In this document: positions 8,287 to 17,519 of the stretch, one piece after another
Position numbering within the stretch: the stretch's first letter is position 1
Layout of the letters: each line of letters starts with the position of its first letter
Source: Chloroflexota bacterium
GTDB lineage: Bacteria; Chloroflexota; Dehalococcoidia; JAUQQI01
Direction of reading: 5' to 3'
DNA: 17,519 nucleotides
NCBI GenBank assembly: GCA_030549955.1
Contig: JAUQQI010000160.1
Span: 1 to 17,519, forward strand
The notes under the pieces: model-generated
Told to the model about the DNA's origin: nothing
The model's database searches: none
Seen by the model: only the letters and a program-made list of their open reading frames with translations
Made by a program: the position numbers and the translations under genes

Positions 8287-8959
8287 CGACGAACCGCGGG
8301 TCCTGGACTTCATCAGGCTGAGTCTGGAGCGGGCGGGCTACGACGTCCTCGAGGCGATGGACGGCCTCGAGGCCCTTCAGAAGGTCCGGGAGGAGCTCCC
8401 CGACCTGGTGCTCCTGGATGTCGGCCTGCCCCAGCTCGACGGGTTCGAGGTCTTAAAGCTCATCCGGGAGGTTTCCCAGGTCCCGGTCATTATGGTGACT
8501 GTCCGCGCGGAAGAGGCTGACAAGATCCGGGGCCTCGAGCTCGGGGCGGATGACTACGTGACGAAGCCCTTCAACCCGAACGAACTCCTCGCCCGGATAA
8601 AGGCGGTCCTGCGCCGGGTGGAGGCGACCTCCCCAACGACCAGGGGTGTCCTTAAGGTCGATGATTACCTGACCATCGACTTCGACGAGCGGGAGGTAAT
8701 CATTAATGGCCAGCGGATTCCCCTTCGGCCGACGGAATACCGCCTGCTCTACCACCTGGTTCAGAATGCCGGCCGAACGATCCCGTACGAGACCCTGCTG
8801 GTGAAGGTCTGGGGCCATGAGTACCGGGATGAGATTCATTACGTTCACCTGTATGTGACGTACCTGCGCCGCAAGATTGAGCCCGACCCGCAGAACCCCC
8901 GCTACATCCTGACGAAGCGCTCAGTCGGCTACGCTTTCCGGCCCCTGGAGCTGGACTGA
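8252..8959 (+). CDS. OmpR/PhoB-family response regulator
   Basis: A 235-residue DNA-binding regulator, the normal length for this family. The receiver domain (about 7-120) has the acidic pair Asp13-Asp14, phospho-acceptor Asp56 in LVLLDVGLP, Thr83 and Lys105 (in TKPF). A winged-helix output domain (about 135-232) ends in the typical wing RSVGYAF. The start ATG at 8252 has GGGGAAGG at 8239-8246 and lies inside the last 35 nt of the kinase gene, so translation is probably coupled and the two form one signalling pair. The longer open frame upstream lies within the kinase coding region and is not used. The target genes cannot be read from the sequence; the operator region upstream of the CBB operon is one candidate. 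Confidence 0.95.
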   Translation: MPKERRRILVVDDEPRVLDFIRLSLERAGYDVLEAMDGLEALQKVREELPDLVLLDVGLPQLDGFEVLKLIREVSQVPVIMVTVRAEEADKIRGLELGADDYVTKPFNPNELLARIKAVLRRVEATSPTTRGVLKVDDYLTIDFDEREVIINGQRIPLRPTEYRLLYHLVQNAGRTIPYETLLVKVWGHEYRDEIHYVHLYVTYLRRKIEPDPQNPRYILTKRSVGYAFRPLELD

Positions 8960-9068
8960 AAGCCGACGGCCGGCGGATCTGGCGGTCCCCGGCTGCCGAA
9001 CCGGGCCTCACATGTTTTTCCAGCCGGGTTGGCGGGTTGACCCAGGCTGAACATCCCGGCCGGTAACC

Positions 9069-9099
9069 TTGACGGGCAGTTAGTGACATAAACTATACT
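9069..9099 (+). promoter_or_regulatory. Putative sigma70-type promoter upstream of NarL-type kinase
   Basis: TTGACG (9069-9074, five of six consensus -35 bases) and TATACT (9094-9099, five of six -10 bases) are separated by 19 nt, slightly longer than the 17-nt optimum. The AT-rich tract 9081-9099 stands out against the GC-rich background. The predicted start is near 9106, giving a leader of about 100 nt before the TTG start codon at 9209. Confidence 0.5.
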
Positions 9100-9126
9100 C
9101 TTTCAGGTAGCGGACGCGGTCAGGCT

Positions 9127-9140
9127 GGGCGGCTCCGCCC
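9127..9140 (+). promoter_or_regulatory. Leader hairpin upstream of NarL-type kinase
   Basis: GGGCG-GCTC-CGCCC makes a 5-bp GC-only stem with a tetraloop about 25 nt downstream of the putative transcription start. There is no following U-run, so it is not a classical terminator. It might stabilise the 5' end or influence translation. In GC-rich DNA such a stem can occur by chance. Confidence 0.25.
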
Positions 9141-9208
9141 TGGCAACGGTGCCCCGTCGAAGAGCTCGGCTCCAGCGTGCAGGATACAACCGGGGGATTA
9201 GTTGACCC

Positions 9209-9904
9209 TTGAGAAGGCCGACGGACCCGACACGGTCAGGCCGCCAGCTGGCGGCCCGGCGGCTGCTGGCTGTCACTGAGGAGGAGCTGCAGCGGATCGT
9301 CCTTGACATTCACGATGGGCCGGTTCAGACGCTGTTTGCCGTGCTGGGCCGGCTCACCTCGCTTCAGGCGCGCTTAGGCGACGCTAGCCCGGAGCTGGCC
9401 GCCGAGCTCGACCGGGCGACCCGACAGCTGGAAAGCGCCCTTGCCGACATCCGCAACCTCCTGGGTGTCTTCCGGTCGCCACTGTTCACCCAGCGCGACC
9501 TCGCCCGGGTGCTCGAAGACGTTGTCGCCCAGCACGAGGACGTCACCGGCCAGACGGTTCTGTTCGAGTGCCCTTCCTCCCTGCCGCCGGTCTCACTGGC
9601 GGTCCGGATCGCCCTTTACCGGGTTCTTCAGGAGGCCCTGGCCAATGCCTTCCGGCACGCGAAGGTTCCGGAGGTTCAGGTTGTTGTCCGGAACACCCGC
9701 CGGTCGATTCAGCTGGAGGTCGCCGACAAAGGGCCCGGGTTTGTTCCGCCACCCCTGGAGGGTCCCCAGGCGACCGAAGATGCTGCCCACATCGGCCTCC
9801 GGGGGATGCGGGAACGCGTCCTCCTGGTCGGGGGCAGCTTCAGTCTGGAGAGCGCCCCCGGCCAGGGCACCCGGATCCGGGTGGAGGTGCCTGTCCGTGC
9901 CTGA
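9209..9904 (+). CDS. Soluble NarL-type (HisKA_3) sensor histidine kinase, minimal
   Basis: A 231-residue kinase with no membrane segment and no recognisable separate sensor domain. The dimerisation/phospho-acceptor region has the HisKA_3 signature DIHDGPVQTL with His35, followed by a helical hairpin to about residue 95. The HATPase domain has the N-box LYRVLQEALANAFRHA (Asn146), G1 box ADKGPGF (Asp173) and GLRGM (196-200). The start is TTG 9209, the first possible start after an in-frame TGA at 9203-9205, with GGGGGA at 9192-9197. The length matches only the catalytic core of LiaS/DegS-like kinases, so the signal must come through a partner protein or the short N-terminus. The stop overlaps the following NarL-type regulator by 8 nt. 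Its position immediately before the CBB operon suggests a role in controlling it, which is inference. Confidence 0.92.
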   Translation: MRRPTDPTRSGRQLAARRLLAVTEEELQRIVLDIHDGPVQTLFAVLGRLTSLQARLGDASPELAAELDRATRQLESALADIRNLLGVFRSPLFTQRDLARVLEDVVAQHEDVTGQTVLFECPSSLPPVSLAVRIALYRVLQEALANAFRHAKVPEVQVVVRNTRRSIQLEVADKGPGFVPPPLEGPQATEDAAHIGLRGMRERVLLVGGSFSLESAPGQGTRIRVEVPVRA

Positions 9905-10538
9905 GGAGCCGGTCCGGATCATCCTTGCCGACGACCACCCCCTGGTTCTGGAGGCCGTCCGGACCCTCCTGGATGGTCAGCCCGGGCTTAAGGTAATCGC
10001 GGCCGCCACCGACGGCCAGCAACTCCTCGACCTGACCCACCGGCTCAAACCGGACCTCGTCATCCTGGACCTCCAGTTGCCGGGCGTGAACGGCTTCGAA
10101 TGCCTCCGCCGTATCAAAGAGTCCGACCCGGTAATCCAGGTTATCGTGCTAAGCGCCTTCGGCGACGCCCAAACCGTCCGGGCCGTCGTCCAGGCCGGGG
10201 CCGAGGGATTTGTCCTAAAGACCGACCCCCCGGCTCAGGTCGTTAACGCCATCCGCCAGGTGCTGAGCGGCCAGCTGGTCTTTCCCCGCAGCGCCCGCCG
10301 CTGGCTTCAGCCTGACCAACCCCGACCCGACCTTTCGGACCTGGACCGGCGGTTACTGGGGCTGCTGGCCCAGGGCCGGAGCAATGACCAGATCGCCCGA
10401 GCCCTGAGCGTGTCGCCGAATACCGTCAAGTATTATTTAAAAAATCTCTTCCGCAAGCTCGGCGTCGCCAACCGGACCGAGGCCGTAAGCTGGTACCTCC
10501 GCCAACCTCGCCCCTTCGGCCGCGACCAGAACCCATAA
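9897..10538 (+). CDS. NarL/FixJ-family response regulator with LuxR-type HTH
   Basis: A 213-residue two-domain regulator. The receiver domain (about 5-125) has Asp12-Asp13, phospho-acceptor Asp58 in LVILDLQLPG, Ser86 and Lys108 (VLKTD). A LuxR/GerE helix-turn-helix (about 147-203) contains the typical SNDQIARALSVSPNTVKYYL segment. The GTG start at 9897 has GGAGGTG at 9883-9889, seven nt upstream, and overlaps the kinase stop, so the pair is translationally coupled. The gene ends 122 nt before the transaldolase start, and the gap contains an 18-bp palindrome of the size recognised by LuxR-type dimers, making this regulator a candidate activator or repressor of the CBB genes. No CbbR-type LysR regulator is present in the window. 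Confidence 0.95.
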   Translation: MPEEPVRIILADDHPLVLEAVRTLLDGQPGLKVIAAATDGQQLLDLTHRLKPDLVILDLQLPGVNGFECLRRIKESDPVIQVIVLSAFGDAQTVRAVVQAGAEGFVLKTDPPAQVVNAIRQVLSGQLVFPRSARRWLQPDQPRPDLSDLDRRLLGLLAQGRSNDQIARALSVSPNTVKYYLKNLFRKLGVANRTEAVSWYLRQPRPFGRDQNP

Positions 10539-10543
10539 CCCCC

Positions 10544-10600
10544 TTTACCCGATCGGGTAAATAAATTTCACCCGATCGGAGCCGAAAATTCACCCGAACG
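10544..10600 (+). promoter_or_regulatory. Operator array: 18-bp perfect palindrome plus two related direct repeats
   Basis: TTTACCCGATCGGGTAAA at 10544-10561 is a perfect palindrome. Its ACCCGATCGG unit (10547-10556) recurs exactly at 10570-10579 (preceded by TTTC) and in degenerate form as ACCCGAACG at 10592-10600 (preceded by AATTC). Unit starts are 23 and 22 nt apart, about two helical turns, so bound proteins would lie on one face of the DNA. The array sits just upstream of the CBB operon. The palindrome can also fold as a 7-bp hairpin after the regulator stop, but there is no U-tract, so an operator is the better reading. The binding protein is unknown. Confidence 0.6.
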
Positions 10601-10602
10601 CA

Positions 10603-10618
10603 TGTGATTTTTGTCACA
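10603..10618 (+). promoter_or_regulatory. CRP/FNR-family binding site, perfect consensus core
   Basis: TGTGATTTTTGTCACA matches the CRP core TGTGA-N6-TCACA at all ten fixed positions. Its centre is 50.5 nt before the transaldolase ATG. A weak -10-like CACAAT (10615-10620) overlaps its right half, so binding could repress rather than activate, but the true transcription start is not known. FNR would prefer TTGAT-N4-ATCAA, so a CRP-type protein is the better fit. Confidence 0.6.
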
Positions 10619-10660
10619 ATCTCCGGGTAAGCTGGGGTGTGGAGGTTGCGGGAGGTTAGC

Positions 10661-13295
<2,635 letters not shown>

Positions 13296-13305
13296 GGGGA
13301 GAACC

Positions 13306-13623
13306 ATGACCATTCGAACCGAGACCTTTTCATATCTGCCTCCTTTTACCGAAGAGGAAGTTCGAAAGCAGGTCGAATATATCCTGCGAAACCAGTGGAT
13401 TCCTGTCATCGAGTACGTCAACCGGCCGGGTCCGGACGTTCACTACTGGCGGCTGTGGAAGCTGCCCCTCTTTACGGCCCGAAATCCGGAGGAGGTAATG
13501 GCCGAGCTCGCCGCCTGCCGGGATGCCAATCCAGACTGCTACATCCGGCTCGTCGGCTACGACCCGAGCTCCCAGCTTCCCCGGCTGAGCCTGGTGGTTT
13601 ACCGGCCGACCGGCAGGGGGTAA
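13306..13623 (+). CDS. rbcS: RuBisCO small subunit
   Basis: A 105-residue small subunit; four of these cap each end of the L8S8 form I holoenzyme. The family opening ETFSYLPPFT (residues 5-14) is followed by YWRLWKLPLF and later DCYIRLVGYD and SLVVYRP. It is slightly shorter than cyanobacterial and plant RbcS, with a compact region between the first strands, as in other bacterial green-type enzymes. The ATG at 13306 has a G-rich Shine-Dalgarno (GGGGGAG, 13296-13301) within the 10-nt gap after rbcL. Its presence excludes a small-subunit-lacking form I' enzyme. The cbbY-type gene starts 6 nt later. Confidence 0.97.
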   Translation: MTIRTETFSYLPPFTEEEVRKQVEYILRNQWIPVIEYVNRPGPDVHYWRLWKLPLFTARNPEEVMAELAACRDANPDCYIRLVGYDPSSQLPRLSLVVYRPTGRG

Positions 13624-13629
13624 GAAGGG

Positions 13630-14409
13630 ATGAAGCTTCGGGCCGTTGTCTTCGACGTGGACGGGACCCTGGCTGAGACCGAGCGGGACGGCCACCGGGT
13701 TGCCTGGAACCGGGCCTTCGAACTCATCGGCCTGCCCGACCGGTGGGATGAGGAGCTTTACGGCCGGTTGCTCTGGGTTACCGGCGGTCGGGAGCGGCTG
13801 AGGTTCTACTTCGAGGTGTTCCGCCCGGAGCTTCGGGCCGACGACCGGTTGATTCAGAAGGCCCACGACCTGAAAAACCGGGAATTTCTCGCGATGTTGA
13901 CGGCCGGCATTATTCAGCCCCGACCCGGAGTAAGGCGGCTGGTAGGCGAGCTTCTGGACCGGGGAATCGCCGTCGGGGTAGCCACGACCGGCAGCCGGGA
14001 ATGGGTCGGGCTCCTGCTTGAGGCAATCCTGGGTCCGGACCTGGCCCGGGGTCTCGGGGTGGTTGTGGCCGGGGAGGACGTAACCCGGAAGAAGCCGGAC
14101 CCGGAGGCGTACCGGCTGGCCCTTTACCGGCTGGGTCTCCAGGCCGGGGAGGCGGTGGCCGTCGAGGACTCCCAGAACGGGGTGGAAGCGGCAGCGGCCG
14201 CCGGCCTCCCCTGCCTGGCGGTCCCGGGCTTCTACACCCTTTTCGCCAGGGAGGATTTTGGCCGGGCTGACCTGGCGGTGGACAGCCTGGGGGAGTCCGA
14301 GCAGCCGGTCCGGGTACTTTATAACCCCCACAAAATCGCCGTCGACGGCCTGGTGACCGCGGAGGTGCTGACCTGCCTGCAGCAGGCGGCGGTTGGCGGC
14401 CGGAGGTGA
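13630..14409 (+). CDS. cbbY: CbbY-type HAD phosphatase (xylulose-1,5-bisphosphate phosphatase)
   Basis: CbbY proteins remove the RuBisCO inhibitor xylulose-1,5-bisphosphate, a misfire product of RuBP turnover, by dephosphorylation. The 259-residue product is a HAD hydrolase with a helical cap. Motif I is FDVDGTLAETERDGHRVAWN (Asp9 nucleophile, Asp11), and the ETERDGHR extension is characteristic of CbbY rather than generic phosphoglycolate phosphatases. Motif II is ATTGS (Thr120, Ser122), motif III lies in RKKPDPEAY (Lys154/Lys155) and motif IV is VEDSQNG (Glu179, Asp180). The ATG at 13630 lies 6 nt after rbcS, with AAGAAGGG immediately before it. The setting between rbcS and prk agrees with the function. 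A phosphoglycolate phosphatase role is the main alternative. Confidence 0.92.
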   Translation: MKLRAVVFDVDGTLAETERDGHRVAWNRAFELIGLPDRWDEELYGRLLWVTGGRERLRFYFEVFRPELRADDRLIQKAHDLKNREFLAMLTAGIIQPRPGVRRLVGELLDRGIAVGVATTGSREWVGLLLEAILGPDLARGLGVVVAGEDVTRKKPDPEAYRLALYRLGLQAGEAVAVEDSQNGVEAAAAAGLPCLAVPGFYTLFAREDFGRADLAVDSLGESEQPVRVLYNPHKIAVDGLVTAEVLTCLQQAAVGGRR

Positions 14410-14415
14410 GGACGG

Positions 14416-15372
14416 ATGCGGGTACGACGGCCAGTTCTGCTTGGAATCGTTGGCGACAGCGCGTCGGGCAAGTCTACCCTGAGCAGGGGCATCGCCCAGG
14501 TTCTCGGACCGGAGCGGGTAATGATTCTGTGCGCTGACGACTACCACAAGTACGACCGGAAGGAGCGGGCCCAACTCGGCATAACCCCCCTTCATCCCGA
14601 CTGCAACTACCTGGACATCCTGGAACAGCATCTTGAGCGCCTCCGGAACGGCCAGCCAGTCCTTAAACCGGTCTACGACCATTCAACGGGAACCTTTGTT
14701 AGACCGGAATACGTAACCCCGAAGGACTTTGTCATCGTCGACAGCCTGCTCGGGTTTTACACGCCGAGGTTGCGGGCGCTCTACGATGTGAGGGTTTTTC
14801 TGGACCCGCCGGAGGAACTGCGGCGGGTCTGGAAGGTCCGACGGGATGTGACCAAGCGGGGCTATACCCCCGAGCAGGTGCTGGCCGAGCTGGAGCGGCG
14901 GGAGCCCGACGCCCGCGAGTTTATCCGGCCCCAGCGGGCCCACGCTGACATTATCGTCCGGTTCTACCCGCCGGACGGGGTTCTGCCGGAGCTTGCCGAC
15001 GGCCACCTGAATGTCCGGCTGACCCTTCGGCCGACCATCCCCCACCCTGACCTGAGCCGGCTCCTGGGCGACCGGCCCGACCGGCCGGTCCGGCTCAGGC
15101 TCGGCCGGGACAGCGGCAAGCCGGTGGACATCCTGGAGGTGGACGGCCACGTGCCAGCGGCGGACGCGGCCGAACTGGAGGCATTCATCTGGGCCCATCT
15201 GCCGGCGGACGGGCTCATTCCGAAGCCGGAGACCATCGGCTTTTACGCCGACGGCCTTGAAACCCGGCACAGCCACCCGCTCGCCTTAACCCAGCTTCTC
15301 ATCGCCTACCACATGCTCTACGCCGCCTACCAGGTCGGCCTAGTCGAGGATGTTAGGGTGAGGAGGTTTTAG
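14416..15372 (+). CDS. prk: Phosphoribulokinase, cyanobacterial/plant-like class
   Basis: PRK phosphorylates ribulose-5-phosphate with ATP to make the RuBisCO substrate; together with RuBisCO it defines the CBB cycle. The 318-residue protein has the Walker A loop GDSASGKST (residues 13-21), the catalytic region [10 protein letters not shown] (39-48), and [11 protein letters not shown] (105-115) with the Walker B-like Asp109. The plant/cyanobacterial redox cysteine in the P-loop (GDSGCGKST) is Ser17 here, while a cysteine is kept at 39, so the classical thioredoxin disulfide between these two sites cannot form. The ATG at 14416 has GGAGGTGA at 14401-14408, overlapping the end of cbbY. The transketolase start follows 2 nt after the stop, indicating tight cotranscription. 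Confidence 0.96.
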   Translation: MRVRRPVLLGIVGDSASGKSTLSRGIAQVLGPERVMILCADDYHKYDRKERAQLGITPLHPDCNYLDILEQHLERLRNGQPVLKPVYDHSTGTFVRPEYVTPKDFVIVDSLLGFYTPRLRALYDVRVFLDPPEELRRVWKVRRDVTKRGYTPEQVLAELERREPDAREFIRPQRAHADIIVRFYPPDGVLPELADGHLNVRLTLRPTIPHPDLSRLLGDRPDRPVRLRLGRDSGKPVDILEVDGHVPAADAAELEAFIWAHLPADGLIPKPETIGFYADGLETRHSHPLALTQLLIAYHMLYAAYQVGLVEDVRVRRF

Positions 15373-15374
15373 GG

Positions 15375-17387
15375 ATGGGCGACATCGAACAGCTCTGCGT
15401 CAGCGCGATCCGGGCGCTGGCGATGGACGCGGTCGAGCGGGCAGCCTCCGGCCATCCCGGCATGCCGATGGGAATGGCCGACGCCGCCTTTGTCCTCTGG
15501 ACCCGGCACCTGCGTCACAACCCGAAGAACCCGGCCTGGCCGGACCGGGACCGGTTCATTTTGTCGGCCGGGCACGGGTCGATGCTCCTTTACGCCCTGC
15601 TTCACCTGAGCGGAGTCCTCAGCCTCGACGACATCAGGGCCTTCCGCCAGTGGGGCAGCCGAACCCCCGGCCACCCGGAGTACGGCCTGACGCCGGGGGT
15701 GGAGATGACGACGGGCCCCCTGGGTCAGGGGTTTGCGGCCGGGGTTGGGATGGCCATCGCCGAGCGGTGGCTGGCCGAACGGTTTAACCGGCCGGGATTC
15801 GCCATTGTCGACCACTTCACCTACGCCATTGTCAGCGACGGCGACCTGATGGAGGGGATAAGCTACGAAGCCGCGTCCCTGGCCGGCCACCTGGGCCTGG
15901 GCCGCCTGATTTACCTTTACGACGACAATGATATCTCCATTGACGGACCGACCGACCTGGCCTTCAGCGAGGACGTCCGGCGCCGGTTTGAAGCCTGCGG
16001 CTGGCAGGTTCTTGAGGTCGACGGCCACGACCGGACGGCGGTGGACCAGGCCCTTACGGAGGCTCGCCAGGACCTCGAACGGCCCAGCCTGGTCATCTGC
16101 CACACCCACATCGCCTTCGGGAGCCCGGGCAAGCAGGGCTCGGCCGCCGCCCACGGCGCTCCCCTCGGAGCCGAGGAGGTCCGGCGGACAAAGCGGGCCA
16201 TGGGCTGGCCGGAAGAGCCGCCCTTTTACGTGCCGTCGGAGGTGTACGGGTACTTCGCCGCTTTGGGCCGGCGCTGGGCTGAGCAGGAGGCTGACTGGCA
16301 ACAACGCTTCCTGGTCTGGCGTTCGGAGTTCCCGGACCTGGCCGCCGAGTGGGACCTGGCGATGTCGGGCCGGCTTCCGGAGGGCTGGGAGAACCGGCTG
16401 CCCCGATTTGGGCCGGACGAGCCGATGGCTACCCGGGAAGCTTCGGGGCGGGTGCTCAACGCCCTGGCGGAACATATCCCCTGGCTCGTGGGCGGTTCGG
16501 CCGACCTGAGCGAGTCGAACCGGACGTACCTCACGGCCTGCGGGCCGGTCCGGCGGGGGGCGTTCGGCGGCCGCAACATCCACTTCGGCGTCCGGGAGCA
16601 CTCGATGGGTGGCATCCTCAACGGCCTGGCCCGCCATGGAGGCCTGATTCCCTACGGGGGCACCTTCCTGGTTTTTAGCGATTACATGCGGCCGGCCATC
16701 CGGCTGGCAGCCCTCATGCGCCTGCCTGTCGTCTACGTGTTTACCCACGACAGCCTCTTCGTGGGCGAAGATGGGCCGACCCACCAGCCGGTGGAGCATC
16801 TTGCCTCCCTGCGGGCAGTGCCGAACCTCACCGTCATCCGGCCGGCGGATGCGGCCGTGGTGGTCGAAGCGTGGCGGGTTGCCCTCGAACGGCGGGACGG
16901 CCCGGTGGCGCTCATTTTGACCCGGCAGAAGGTTCCGGCCTGCACCGGGGAGGCGGCTGCCGGCCTGCACCGGGGGGCTTACATCCTCCGGGAAGCGTCT
17001 CGACTTCCGCCGGACATCATCCTGATGGCCAGCGGCTCCGAGGTCGCCCTCGCTCTGCAGGCGGCGGAGCTGCTTGAAGCCCAGGGCGTAGCCGCCCGGG
17101 TGGTGAGCATGCCGAGCTGGGAGCTTTTCGAGGTCCAGCCTGAGGAGTACCGGCAGCAGGTGTTGCCGCCAGGAGTCCGGGCAAAGGTTGTCGTCGAGGC
17201 CGCACACCCCCAGGGCTGGGAGAAATACATCGGGCCCGGCGGCCGAAGCATCGGCGTTGACCGGTTCGGGGCGTCGGCACCGTACCAGGTCCTCGCCGAG
17301 AAGTTCGGTTTTACGGTTGAAAGGATAGTCGAGGTCGCTGAGCGGGCCCTGGCCGAAACCAGGGCGCTGGATGCGGTTCCGGGTTAA
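15375..17387 (+). CDS. tkt: Transketolase
   Basis: The thiamine-diphosphate enzyme transfers two-carbon ketol units, regenerating xylulose-5-P and ribose-5-P in the CBB and pentose phosphate pathways. The 670-residue length is standard. The N-terminal TPP domain has SGHPGMPMG (His27), GHGS (His67), GPLGQG, and the metal/TPP motif [14 protein letters not shown] (154-167) with DDND (Asn185). The pyrimidine-binding domain has [13 protein letters not shown] with catalytic Glu408, then [17 protein letters not shown]-terminal domain completes the fold. The ATG at 15375 has AGGAGG at 15361-15366, inside the last codons of prk. A DXP synthase is excluded by the length and by the transketolase-specific motifs. 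Confidence 0.98.
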   Translation: MGDIEQLCVSAIRALAMDAVERAASGHPGMPMGMADAAFVLWTRHLRHNPKNPAWPDRDRFILSAGHGSMLLYALLHLSGVLSLDDIRAFRQWGSRTPGHPEYGLTPGVEMTTGPLGQGFAAGVGMAIAERWLAERFNRPGFAIVDHFTYAIVSDGDLMEGISYEAASLAGHLGLGRLIYLYDDNDISIDGPTDLAFSEDVRRRFEACGWQVLEVDGHDRTAVDQALTEARQDLERPSLVICHTHIAFGSPGKQGSAAAHGAPLGAEEVRRTKRAMGWPEEPPFYVPSEVYGYFAALGRRWAEQEADWQQRFLVWRSEFPDLAAEWDLAMSGRLPEGWENRLPRFGPDEPMATREASGRVLNALAEHIPWLVGGSADLSESNRTYLTACGPVRRGAFGGRNIHFGVREHSMGGILNGLARHGGLIPYGGTFLVFSDYMRPAIRLAALMRLPVVYVFTHDSLFVGEDGPTHQPVEHLASLRAVPNLTVIRPADAAVVVEAWRVALERRDGPVALILTRQKVPACTGEAAAGLHRGAYILREASRLPPDIILMASGSEVALALQAAELLEAQGVAARVVSMPSWELFEVQPEEYRQQVLPPGVRAKVVVEAAHPQGWEKYIGPGGRSIGVDRFGASAPYQVLAEKFGFTVERIVEVAERALAETRALDAVPG

Positions 17388-17412
17388 TTAAGTTACCACA
17401 GGAGGCTCCAAG

Positions 17413-17519
17413 ATGAGGCTGACCTTAAGTGTGGTCAAGGCTGATGTAGGTGGGTATGTTGGGCATTCGTCGATGCATGAGGCCCTGATTGAGCGGGCGA
17501 CTGAGGTACTGGCTGAGGC
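17413..17519 (+). CDS. fbp: Class V fructose-1,6-bisphosphate aldolase/phosphatase, N-terminus only
   Basis: The window ends after about 35 codons. The visible start MRLTLSVVKADVGGYVGH matches the N-terminus of the archaeal-type bifunctional FBP aldolase/phosphatase, including Asp11 and His18, which bind Mg2+ in that family. These enzymes condense triose phosphates to FBP and dephosphorylate it to fructose-6-P in one active site, acting in gluconeogenesis. The ATG at 17413 has AGGAGG at 17400-17405 with 7-nt spacing, and the gene follows tkt by 25 nt. In this operon it could supply both the aldolase and FBPase steps of the CBB cycle. The call rests on a short stretch but the match is distinctive. 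Confidence 0.82.
   Translation, partial: MRLTLSVVKADVGGYVGHSSMHEALIERATEVLAE

Larger units (their letters stand above)
8960..9208. other. 249-nt intergenic region with leader of the second two-component operon
   Basis: No gene is supported here on either strand. The left third has short GC-rich inverted segments (CCCGG about 8987-8991 and CCGGG about 9000-9004) followed after about ten bases by a T5 run at 9015-9019, at best a poor terminator for the preceding regulator. The middle carries a plausible promoter (9069-9099), and the right part is a leader of about 100 nt with a stable hairpin at 9127-9140. Confidence 0.4.

Noticed and set aside
10544..10561. Rho-independent terminator for the NarL-type regulator
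   Set aside because: The palindrome can fold as a 7-bp hairpin but is followed by ATAAATTT rather than a T-run, and the motif recurs downstream, which favours an operator.
15369..17207. 612-codon open frame antisense to transketolase
   Set aside because: A typical mirror frame in GC-rich coding DNA; rich in Pro, Arg and Gly with no domain, while the opposite strand is an unmistakable transketolase.

Overview
The window is high-GC bacterial DNA carrying protein-coding genes on both strands; I see no RNA gene, mobile element or CRISPR array. Its core is a Calvin-Benson-Bassham (CBB) operon on the + strand from about 10.66 kb to the right edge. The order is transaldolase, RuBisCO large and small subunits, CbbY-type phosphatase, phosphoribulokinase, transketolase, and the start of a class V (archaeal-type, bifunctional) fructose-1,6-bisphosphate aldolase/phosphatase. 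Gaps are 2-76 nt and nearly every gene has its own strong Shine-Dalgarno. The host is therefore very probably an autotroph or mixotroph. The green-like form I RuBisCO with small subunit, the class V FBPase, the TTG starts and the style of the two-component genes would fit a Chloroflexota or deep-branching Bacillota lineage, possibly thermophilic. That placement is inference and was not tested.

Left part (1-3.6 kb, minus strand): a large membrane protein with a CPBP (CAAX protease/bacteriocin-processing) core and a duplicated extracytoplasmic domain, followed 6 nt later by a Maf-type nucleotide pyrophosphatase cut by the window edge. From 3.69 to 4.10 kb on the + strand lies a small DUF1828-like gene that reads through only if a one-base frameshift is allowed. 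Convergent to it, on the minus strand, are tsaD and, upstream and overlapping it by an ATGA, a membrane-anchored protein with a predicted beta-propeller ectodomain.

Middle (6.39-10.54 kb, + strand): two complete two-component systems. The first is a PAS-GAF-PAS-HisKA-HATPase kinase whose 3' end overlaps an OmpR/PhoB-type regulator by 35 nt. After a 249-nt gap with a plausible sigma70-type promoter comes a small soluble NarL-type kinase whose 3' end overlaps a NarL/FixJ-type regulator by 8 nt.

The 122-nt gap between the NarL-type regulator and the CBB operon is the densest regulatory DNA in the window. It holds an 18-bp perfect palindrome, two further related half-site repeats at 22-23 bp spacing, and a perfect TGTGA-N6-TCACA CRP/FNR-type site. 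No LysR-type CbbR is present in the window, so the adjacent NarL-type system and a CRP-family factor are natural candidates to control carbon fixation (inference).

The CBB genes cover carboxylation (rbcLS), substrate regeneration (prk, tkt, tal, fbp) and removal of a RuBisCO inhibitor (cbbY). No separate SBPase or class I/II aldolase is seen in the window, and tal plus class V FBPase could form a modified regenerative branch.
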